A stretch of 59,144 bases of DNA from DATJLY01 sp035518375. GTDB taxonomy: Bacteria; Pseudomonadota; Alphaproteobacteria; ATCC43930; CGMCC-115725. The notes under the pieces were generated by a model. It ran no database searches, was not told where the DNA came from, and saw only the letters and a program-made list of their open reading frames with translations. Of the stretch, positions 53,239 through 59,144 are shown piece after piece. The translations under genes and the position numbers were made by a program. Positions within the stretch are counted from its first letter, which is position 1. Every line of letters starts with the position of its first letter. The stretch lies in the NCBI GenBank assembly GCA_035518375.1, contig DATIXQ010000038.1, positions 1 through 59,144 of the forward strand. Reading direction: 5' to 3'.

Positions 53239-54429
53239 ATGACGGAAGGCCACCGGGGCTGGACGCTGGTGTTCGCGCTGGCGGCGGCGCAGCTCGTATC
53301 GTGGGGCTCGATCTATTACAGCTTCTCGCTGTTTGTCGTGCCGATGGAGCAGGAGCTCGGCTGGAGCCGCACGGCGCTCAACGGCGCATTGTCGGCCGGG
53401 CTCGCGCTGGCGGGGCTTGCATCCTATCCGGTCGGCGCGTGGATCGACCGGGCCGGCGGGCGCGCGGTGATGAGCCTCGGTTCGGCTTTGGGCGCAATCC
53501 TTCTCTTCGCGTGGTCGCACATAGGCGCGCTCGGCGCCTTCTACGCGGTCTGGATGGGGCTCGGCCTCGCGCTGGCAGCGACGCTCTACGAGCCTGGCTT
53601 CGCCGTGCTGGCGCGGCTCTATCCCGACCATTACCGCCAGCGCATCACCGCGATGACGCTCGTCGGCGGCTTCGCCAGCACCGTCTTCATCCCGCTGACG
53701 GCAGTCACAATCGAGGCGTGGGGCTGGCGCAACGCGCTCGTGATGCTGGCGCTCGCCAACGCGCTCTTCTGCCTGCCGGTGCACGGGCTATGGCTGCGCG
53801 ACCGCGCCGTCGCCGGCGCGCCACAACGCCGTGGCGGCGCGCTCTTCGACGAGCATTTCCGGCGCGCGCTCGCCCATCCGGCGTTCTGGGGGCTCGGGAT
53901 TTCCTTCACGATGTATGGCGCGGTCGCCTCGGCCCTCACGTTTCACATCATTCCGTTGCTCGAGGAGCGCCACGTGCCGACCGCGACGATCGTCGCGTCG
54001 ATCGCCGTGTTCGGCCCGGCGCAGGTCGCGGGGCGGATCGCGCTCCTGGCGCTCGGGCGCCGCGCCGGCGCGGTGCGGGTCGGACGGCTCGGCTTCACGG
54101 TTCTGCCGGCGTCAATCCTGCTGCTCTTGCTGCCGCCCGCGCCCGCGACCCTATTCGTCTTCTATCTCCTGTTCGGCGCAGCGAACGGCGTCATCACCGT
54201 GGTGCGCGGGACGGCCGTGCCGGAGCTTTTGTGGCGCGAGAGCTACGGCGCGATCAACGGCGCGCTGACGCTGCCAACCAATCTCGCGCGCGCGGTGGCG
54301 CCGTGGGGGGCGGCGCTCTTGTGGAGCGCCGCGGGGAGCTACGATGCCGTGCTGTGGGCGTGTCTTGGAGTGGGCGCGGTGTCGTGCGCCGGCTTCTGGT
54401 ACGCGTCGGTGCGGAGCGAGCGCGCATGA
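53239..54429 (+). CDS. MFS transporter (monocarboxylate-type)
   Basis: A 396-residue major facilitator with about 12 helices (SWGSIYYSFSLFVVPMEQELGWSRT in two pieces). The G-W-S-R-T/A segment after the first helix is typical of monocarboxylate or oxalate-type MFS. Its translation may be controlled by the hairpin that contains its ribosome binding site. The stop overlaps the patatin gene start (ATGA). It is the second MFS in this cluster, so one may import and one export. Confidence 0.85.
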   Translation: MTEGHRGWTLVFALAAAQLVSWGSIYYSFSLFVVPMEQELGWSRTALNGALSAGLALAGLASYPVGAWIDRAGGRAVMSLGSALGAILLFAWSHIGALGAFYAVWMGLGLALAATLYEPGFAVLARLYPDHYRQRITAMTLVGGFASTVFIPLTAVTIEAWGWRNALVMLALANALFCLPVHGLWLRDRAVAGAPQRRGGALFDEHFRRALAHPAFWGLGISFTMYGAVASALTFHIIPLLEERHVPTATIVASIAVFGPAQVAGRIALLALGRRAGAVRVGRLGFTVLPASILLLLLPPAPATLFVFYLLFGAANGVITVVRGTAVPELLWRESYGAINGALTLPTNLARAVAPWGAALLWSAAGSYDAVLWACLGVGAVSCAGFWYASVRSERA

Positions 54430-55343
54430 CGGATCGGGCCACTCTCGGGATCGCGTTGGGCAGCGGCGGGGCGCGCGGCTGGGCGCATATCGGCGTGCTC
54501 GCCGCGCTCGCCGAGGCGAAGCTCGCGCCCGACATCGTGTGCGGCACCTCGATCGGCGCGGTGATCGGAGCGATCCACCTCACCGGCCAGCTCGGCGAGT
54601 TCACGAAATACGTGCGGCGCCTGACGCGGCTCCGCGTGTCGCAATTCTTCGACTTCAAGCTCGGTGCGGGCGGCATGATCGCCGGCAACCGCGTCCTTAA
54701 GGTGCTGCAGCCGATCCTGCGCGACACGCGGATCGAGGCGCTGCCGCGCCGCTTCGGCTGCGTCGCGACCGATGTGGCGACCGGCGAGGAGGTATGGCTG
54801 CGCGAGGGCCGGCTCATCGACGCGCTTGCCGCCTCCTATGCCATCCCGGGGCTTTTCCCATCGGTCCCAATCGGCGGGCGCTGGCTCTTCGACGGCGCGC
54901 TGACGAACCCGGTACCGGCCTCGCTTACGCGCGCCCTGGGCGCCGAAATCGTGGTCGCGGTCGATGTGAACGCCGGCATCCTCGCGCCGCTCACCTTCGA
55001 GTCCGACCAGGTAAGCCTGCCCGGGCGGCGCAGCATCGCCGGCGGCCTCATCCGGCGCATGCTCGAGCGGCGGAAGGGCGGCCCTTCGGCCTTCGGCGCC
55101 ATGTCGCGCTCGCTCCAGATCATGCAGACGCGCATGAGCCGCATCCGGCTCGCCGAGGATCCGCCGGCGCTCGTGCTGCGCCCCGAGGTCGGCCGCGTCG
55201 GGCCCTTGGAATTCTACCGTGCCGACGAATGCATCGAGGCGGGTGCTGCGGCGGTGCGCGCGAGCCTGCCGGCGCTCCGCGAAGCCGTGGCGCAGCGGGC
55301 CTTCGACCTCGGAGCGCACCTCGCGAAGAAGCCGGGCGATTGA
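54426..55343 (+). CDS. Patatin-like phospholipase family protein
   Basis: A 305-residue patatin/RssA-type hydrolase. The oxyanion loop GSGGARGWAHIGVL, the nucleophile motif GTSIG (Ser about residue 41) and the DGAL dyad aspartate near 158 are all present. It should hydrolyse phospholipid or acyl esters. Translational coupling to the MFS gene links them, but the physiological substrate is unknown. Confidence 0.88.
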   Translation: MTDRATLGIALGSGGARGWAHIGVLAALAEAKLAPDIVCGTSIGAVIGAIHLTGQLGEFTKYVRRLTRLRVSQFFDFKLGAGGMIAGNRVLKVLQPILRDTRIEALPRRFGCVATDVATGEEVWLREGRLIDALAASYAIPGLFPSVPIGGRWLFDGALTNPVPASLTRALGAEIVVAVDVNAGILAPLTFESDQVSLPGRRSIAGGLIRRMLERRKGGPSAFGAMSRSLQIMQTRMSRIRLAEDPPALVLRPEVGRVGPLEFYRADECIEAGAAAVRASLPALREAVAQRAFDLGAHLAKKPGD

Positions 55344-55402
55344 CCGCGAGCGAAGGCTGCGATTAGATCGGCGCACCCTTTCCCTCACCTGGAGGTGCCG
55401 TG

Positions 55403-56710
55403 ATGCGCGGCGACGGCCCCGGCGATCTTTCGCCCCTCGTTGAGAGCGATCGCGTCCACCGCTCGGTCTACAGCGATCCCGCCATTTTCGAGCTCGAGAT
55501 GGAGCGCATCTTCCACAAGGTGTGGATCTATTGCGGGCATGAGTCGCAGATCCCGAAGGCCGGCGACTACTACACGGTTCAGCTTGGGCGCCAGCCGATG
55601 ATCATGGTGCGGCACGGCGACGGCTCGATCCGCGTTCTCTACAACCGCTGCGCCCACCGCGGCGCGCTGCTTTGTGCCAACCGCCACGGCAACACGGGCA
55701 AGGCTTTCACCTGCTCCTATCATTCCTGGCAGTACCGCACCGACGGCACGGTCGAGAGCATCCCGCTGCCCAAGGGCTATGAGGGGACGCGGCTCAGCGC
55801 CGACGATCCGGAGTTCAACATCAAGCCGGCGCCGCGCGTCGAGAGCTATCGCGGCTTCGTGTTCGCGAGCCTCGCCAAGGACGGACCCACCTTGACGGAG
55901 TTCCTGGGCGATGCGCGCATCGCCTTCGACGACATGTGCGACCGCGCGCCGGAGGGCGAGGTCGAGATCGTGCCCACCTGCTTCCGCGTCATCCAGCATT
56001 CGAACTGGAAGATCTTTCTCGAGAACCAGCTCGACGCGCTCCATCCGTCGGTGACGCATGAGTCGACGGGCCGCGCCGCCGAGGAGGTCGAGCACGAGAT
56101 CGAGAAGAAGAAGGGGCACGCGCCGCTCGACTACCACTATCTCTCGGCCTTCACGCTGCCCTTCCACAAGTGGGACACGGTGCAGACGGTCAACCACAAG
56201 AACGGCCACTGCATCCTGCAGGGCTATATGGGCTTGCGGCCGCAGGACCCCGACACGCTCGCCTACGAAGCGGCGATGCGGAAGCATTACGGCAAGGAGC
56301 GCACCGAGGAGATCCTCGGCGTCAACATCCATCATGTGCTGCTTTATCCCGGGCTTTCGGTGCAGCCGCCGCTGCAGCAGCTGCGCGCGGTGCGGCCGTT
56401 GTCGGTCGACCGCACCTTGACCGAGATCTGGCACTTCCGCTTGAAGGGCGCGCCCGAGGCGATTTATCGCCGCGCGCTCGGCTATTACAACCTCGTCAAC
56501 TCGCCCTCGACCATGGTCAATGCCGACGACCTCGAGAATTTCTGGCGCTGCCACCAGGGGCTCTCGTCCAAGGGCGGCGACTGGGTCAGCTTCCATCGCC
56601 ACGCCGGGCAGGACGATGTCGAGGGCGAGGTGGTGAAGTCGCGCTGGGGCACGAGCGAGGCGCCGATGCGCAACCAGTTCCGCGCCTGGGTCGAGATGAT
56701 GGCGAGCTGA
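55403..56710 (+). CDS. Aromatic ring-hydroxylating dioxygenase large (alpha) subunit
   Basis: A 435-residue Rieske oxygenase. The Rieske 2Fe-2S ligands are Cys83 and His85 (CAHRG) and Cys104 and His107 (CSYH). The mononuclear iron site shows NQLDALHPSVTH in the C-terminal domain. It adds O2 to an aromatic ring with electrons from a ferredoxin/reductase. The GGAGG at 55391-55395 fits the ATG at 55403 better than the GTG at 55400. The beta subunit follows after 2 bases. No ferredoxin or reductase gene is nearby. Confidence 0.92.
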   Translation: MRGDGPGDLSPLVESDRVHRSVYSDPAIFELEMERIFHKVWIYCGHESQIPKAGDYYTVQLGRQPMIMVRHGDGSIRVLYNRCAHRGALLCANRHGNTGKAFTCSYHSWQYRTDGTVESIPLPKGYEGTRLSADDPEFNIKPAPRVESYRGFVFASLAKDGPTLTEFLGDARIAFDDMCDRAPEGEVEIVPTCFRVIQHSNWKIFLENQLDALHPSVTHESTGRAAEEVEHEIEKKKGHAPLDYHYLSAFTLPFHKWDTVQTVNHKNGHCILQGYMGLRPQDPDTLAYEAAMRKHYGKERTEEILGVNIHHVLLYPGLSVQPPLQQLRAVRPLSVDRTLTEIWHFRLKGAPEAIYRRALGYYNLVNSPSTMVNADDLENFWRCHQGLSSKGGDWVSFHRHAGQDDVEGEVVKSRWGTSEAPMRNQFRAWVEMMAS

Positions 56711-56712
56711 CG

Positions 56713-57324
56713 ATGGCGCGCGCCAAGGCAAAGAAGGCGAAAGCGAAAGCGCCGAAGGCGCCGGCGAAGCGGGCGGCGGCGAGGACGCCGGCGCGGCGTG
56801 CCGTGGCGCGGCCGGCGCCCGCGCGGCGCGCGGCCGCCGCGGGCAACGGCGCCGCGACGCTGCGCGAGGTGGAACAGCTTCTCTACCGCCAGGCCGAACT
56901 CCTCGACCGCCGGCAATGGGCGGACTTCATCGAGCTCTTCGATCGAGACGGCGTCTATTGGATGCCGGCCTCGCCCGAGCAGACGACCGGCGAGGGCGTG
57001 CCGTCGATCTTCTACGAGGACCGCGACATGATGCGGGTGCGCATGAAGCGCGTGACGCATCCGCACGCCTGGTCGCAGGCGCCCGACTGGGGCACGAACC
57101 ACGTCGTCTCGAACGTGATGATCGAGCGCGAGGGCGGCAACGAGCTGACCGTGCGCTCGCGCTTCCACATGATGGAGTTCCGGCGCGATGCCTCGCGCCA
57201 CTTCGCCGGCTCCTACATCCACACGCTGCGCAAGACGAAGGAGGGCTGGCGCATCAAGCTCCAGCGCGTCGACATGGTGAACAGCCAGGGCGCCTACGAC
57301 TACGTCATCCAGGTGTGGGTTTAG
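56713..57324 (+). CDS. Ring-hydroxylating dioxygenase small (beta) subunit with basic Lys/Ala/Pro N-terminal tail
   Basis: A 203-residue protein. From about residue 48 (TLREVEQLLYRQAELLDRR) it is a normal SnoaL-like beta subunit with WADFIELFDRDGVYWMP, RSRFHMMEFRRD and a C-terminal QVWV. The first 47 residues are unusual: they consist of KAKKAKAKAPK and PAKRAAARTPARRAVARPAP-type repeats, like histone H1 tails or AlgP. The ATG at 56713 is directly after the alpha stop, so the tail is likely translated. There is no plausible start just before residue 48, which supports the tail being real. Confidence 0.9.
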   Translation: MARAKAKKAKAKAPKAPAKRAAARTPARRAVARPAPARRAAAAGNGAATLREVEQLLYRQAELLDRRQWADFIELFDRDGVYWMPASPEQTTGEGVPSIFYEDRDMMRVRMKRVTHPHAWSQAPDWGTNHVVSNVMIEREGGNELTVRSRFHMMEFRRDASRHFAGSYIHTLRKTKEGWRIKLQRVDMVNSQGAYDYVIQVWV

Positions 57325-57326
57325 AC

Positions 57327-57809
57327 GTGGCGGCAGTGACGGAAGGCCAGACGCTCGACGGCGGCTGCGCCTGCGGCGCGGTGCGCTATCGGCTCATGTC
57401 GGAGCCCATGTTCGTGCATTGCTGCCACTGTCTCGACTGCCAGCGCCAGACCGGCAGCGCCTTCGTCTTGAACGCGCTCATCGAGACGGACCGCGTGGAG
57501 ATACTGAGCGGCGCGCCCGAGCCGACGGCGATGCCGACCGACAGCGGCCGGCCGCACCGCATCTTCCGCTGCCCCACATGCCAGACGGCGGTGTGGAGCG
57601 AGTATGGCGGGATTGCGAAGCTGCGCTTCGTGCGCGTCGGCACGCTCGACCGGCCGTCGGCGCTTGCGCCCGATGTCCATATCTATACGCGCTCGAAGCA
57701 GCCGTGGGTGGCACTGCCCGCGGGCGTGCCGGCGTTCGAAGCTTATTATGATTCGAAGACGCTGTGGCCAGCGGCGAGCCTCGAGCGGCGGCGCGCGATC
57801 TTCAAATAG
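57327..57809 (+). CDS. GFA-family (glutathione-dependent formaldehyde-activating-like) zinc protein
   Basis: A 160-residue protein with the GFA zinc layout: GGCACGAVRY, HCCHCLDCQRQTG and CPTC near residue 87. Members include Gfa and CENP-V-like proteins; many are annotated as aldehyde-handling. The GTG at 57327 follows the beta-subunit stop after 2 bases, so it is in the dioxygenase operon. It could process an aldehyde from ring demethylation, which is inference. It ends convergent with the DUF4197 gene. Confidence 0.88.
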   Translation: MAAVTEGQTLDGGCACGAVRYRLMSEPMFVHCCHCLDCQRQTGSAFVLNALIETDRVEILSGAPEPTAMPTDSGRPHRIFRCPTCQTAVWSEYGGIAKLRFVRVGTLDRPSALAPDVHIYTRSKQPWVALPAGVPAFEAYYDSKTLWPAASLERRRAIFK

Positions 57810-57810
57810 C

Positions 57811-58563
57811 TCAGCCGAACACCTTCTTTAGGAGATCAGTCGTGCGCGCGGCGGGATTGGTCCGGATCGCCGCCTCCTCGACCGACATGTAGTGGAAAAG
57901 CCCGTCGAGTGCCTTGCCGACGGTGAAGTCGGTGAGGTTGAAGCTTTGCACCTCCTGGCCGGCGAAGGGGACGGACGATGCCCGTGCCCGCACAGACTTG
58001 AAGGCGCTGACGGCGCCGACGCTCGACAATGATTTGTCGACGATCGGGCGGAACGAGGTCGTAAGCGAGGCGGTGGTTGTGCGCTTGAAATACTGTGTCG
58101 CCGCGTCCTGCGGCCCGGTGAGGATCGAGCGCGCGTCGGTGATCGACATTTTGGACACGGCGTCGGTAAAGATGGCGAGCGCCTTCGGCGCGGCCTGCTC
58201 GGCGGCACGGTTCATGCGCGTCTGGAGATCGGCAAGCATGCCGCCCGCGCCCACAGACTTCAGCGGCCCCTCGATCTTCTGCAGCGGATCCGGTAGCGGG
58301 ATGCGGATCGTGGGATCGCCATTGTAGCCGTCGGGCTTGCCGACGCGACCGACGACGCGCTGGGATGCAACCTTCAACGCATCCTTGAGGCCCGAGCCAA
58401 TCTCGCCCTGGCTCAAGGCCGCTCCCTTGCCCGACGAGCCGCATCCCGGCGCGGTGTTGAGTAGGCTGCGACCTTCGTTGAGCAGCGAGCCTTGCGCCGC
58501 CGCGACACTAGGGACGGCACCAACCAGCGCCGCGAGAAGCGTGCGCCGCGATGGAACATTCAT
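57811..58563 (-). CDS. DUF4197 family exported protein
   Basis: A 250-residue protein with an N-terminal SRRTLLAALVGAVPSVAAAQG export signal (split here) that includes an RR pair. The LSQGEIGSGLKDALKVASQRVV and KYFKRTT-like segments are DUF4197-typical. It is otherwise all-alpha by appearance. The function is unknown. The ATG at 58563 is chosen because GGAGGG is seven bases upstream; an ATG at 58569 sits too close to it. This is the last backbone gene before the tRNA remnant. Confidence 0.85.
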   Translation of the reverse strand: MNVPSRRTLLAALVGAVPSVAAAQGSLLNEGRSLLNTAPGCGSSGKGAALSQGEIGSGLKDALKVASQRVVGRVGKPDGYNGDPTIRIPLPDPLQKIEGPLKSVGAGGMLADLQTRMNRAAEQAAPKALAIFTDAVSKMSITDARSILTGPQDAATQYFKRTTTASLTTSFRPIVDKSLSSVGAVSAFKSVRARASSVPFAGQEVQSFNLTDFTVGKALDGLFHYMSVEEAAIRTNPAARTTDLLKKVFG

Positions 58564-58608
58564 CGCCATTCCCTCCGTCATCGATGACTGCGCCGCATTC
58601 GCGTTGAG

Positions 58609-58665
58609 TGGCGTCCCCGGCCCGACTTGAACGGGCGACCTACGGTTTAGGAATTTGAAGTCCTT
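58609..58665 (-). other. tRNA 3' half, probable attachment site of an integrative element
   Basis: On the minus strand there is a perfect T-arm (GCCCG, loop TTCAAGT, CGGGC) at 58636-58620. It is followed by a seven-base acceptor half, one discriminator base and an encoded CCA ending at 58609. Upstream is a CCTA/TAGG long variable arm, so the source is a class II (Leu- or Ser-type) tRNA. The matching 5' acceptor half, D-arm and a sound anticodon stem are not found. This is the usual footprint of a tyrosine integrase that recombines into a tRNA 3' end. Confidence 0.6.
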
Positions 58666-58680
58666 GGCCCGCCCCAGTTT

Positions 58681-58792
58681 CCGCCTGTTTCCGCCTGTTT
58701 GCAGGAAGCTTGATTTTCCACACAATTTCGCCCTATTGTGTTCGCTCGGGTTGCTTTGGATTTCCGTTTGGGTGATGCCCCGGTGATGCCCC
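58681..58792. repeat. Short direct and inverted repeats between att site and integrase
   Basis: Two tandem CCGCCTGTTT copies (58681-58700), a CACAAT-N8-ATTGTG inverted repeat (58721-58740) and two tandem GGTGATGCCCC copies (58771-58792) lie between the tRNA remnant and the integrase start. Direct repeats at this place are typical arm-type integrase sites, and the inverted repeat may be an operator. These roles are inference. Confidence 0.5.
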
Positions 58793-58841
58793 AAATGGGG
58801 ACGGGCCGGCGGAGACCGCGGATCGGCAGGCGGCGAGAGCG

Positions 58842-59144
58842 ATGCAGGGCAAGATCACGAAACGCACCGTGGACGCATTGGCGGCGGACGCCAGCGGCGA
58901 GACGACGCTATGGGATAGCGACGTGAGAGGCTTTGGCGCGCGCGCACGGGCGGGCGGCGCGCGTACCTACGTGCTGCGCTATCGCCCGTGCGGCGGCGGG
59001 CGCAATGCGCCGCTCCGCACCTTCACCATCGGCCGGCACGGTTCGCCCTGGACGCCCGACACGGCGCGGGCGGAAGCAAAGCGGCTCCTCGGGCTTGTCG
59101 AGAGTGGCGCCGATCCGGCGGCCGATCACGTCGCGCGGCGCGAG
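58842..59144 (+). CDS. Tyrosine recombinase/integrase with DUF4102 arm-binding domain (runs off right edge)
   Basis: The frame is open from the ATG at 58842 to the window edge, 101 codons. It begins MQGKITKRTVDAL and continues with LWDSDVRGFGAR, TYVLRYR, FTIGRHG, WTPDTARAEAKRLLGLVESGADP. That is the arm-type DNA-binding (DUF4102) domain of P4-like or phage integrases. The catalytic domain lies outside. A weak GGCGAGAG precedes the start. Its position beside the tRNA remnant marks the edge of a mobile element to the right. Confidence 0.88.
   Translation, partial: MQGKITKRTVDALAADASGETTLWDSDVRGFGARARAGGARTYVLRYRPCGGGRNAPLRTFTIGRHGSPWTPDTARAEAKRLLGLVESGADPAADHVARRE

Noticed and set aside
58609..58740. 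Complete tRNA gene on the minus strand
   Set aside because: The T-arm, acceptor 3' half and CCA are present but no matching 5' acceptor half, D-arm or sound anticodon stem was found.

Overview
The window looks like chromosomal DNA from a high-G+C alphaproteobacterium. The evidence is a complete ccmABCDEFGHI cytochrome c maturation operon, a mitochondrial-SUV3-type RNA helicase, a CcmI with a TPR tail, an alphaproteobacterial AcnA, a PhhB, and dense coding with many ATGA, GTGA and TGATG gene overlaps. The genus cannot be fixed from sequence alone; a Rhodospirillales or Hyphomicrobiales relative is my best guess. Coding is nearly continuous and no gene-free stretch exceeds about 300 bases. No rRNA, complete tRNA or CRISPR array was seen.

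Layout. Positions 1-5000 hold a cut-off zinc alcohol or glucose dehydrogenase, a GT2-GtrA glycosyltransferase behind an FlK-type thioesterase, a zinc-ribbon miniprotein, arfB, an HtrA-like protein that has lost its whole catalytic triad, and a two-module pentapeptide-repeat protein. Positions 5000-14300 are metabolic: a DHDPS-family lyase divergent from a class II aldolase/SDR fusion, an HpnL-like membrane protein, an ACMSD-type amidohydrolase, a UDG-family protein, a minimal metallopeptidase, phhB, an SDR and scoAB. Positions 13798-21408 (minus strand) are the ccm operon, ending in a cpYpsA/SLOG-family gene.

Positions 21418-26685 sit between ccmA and acnA. They carry a candidate small RNA with three C-rich hairpins, an SH3/glycine-zipper lipoprotein, a large WD40-like caspase-family protein and a secreted FecR-like protein. 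The region looks like an accessory module placed in otherwise housekeeping surroundings. Positions 26686-43520 hold acnA, a NIPSNAP-family gene, a DUF1223 protein, htpG, an MHS transporter, dctA, an alcohol dehydrogenase, two solute-binding proteins without permeases, a proline-rich Sel1 protein, a PH-domain membrane protein, and a SUV3-like helicase translationally coupled to an S4 protein.

Positions 43521-57809 form a probable catabolic region. A tight minus-strand operon encodes a Liv-type ABC importer ending in an FAD aromatic monooxygenase, preceded by a lactonase. On the plus strand are two MFS carriers, an NMT1-type binding protein, a patatin phospholipase, a two-subunit ring-hydroxylating dioxygenase and a GFA-family protein. 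The dioxygenase small subunit has a histone-H1-like basic N-terminal tail. The right end holds a DUF4197 gene, a tRNA 3' half and a tyrosine integrase that runs off the edge. This marks the border of an integrative element extending beyond the window.
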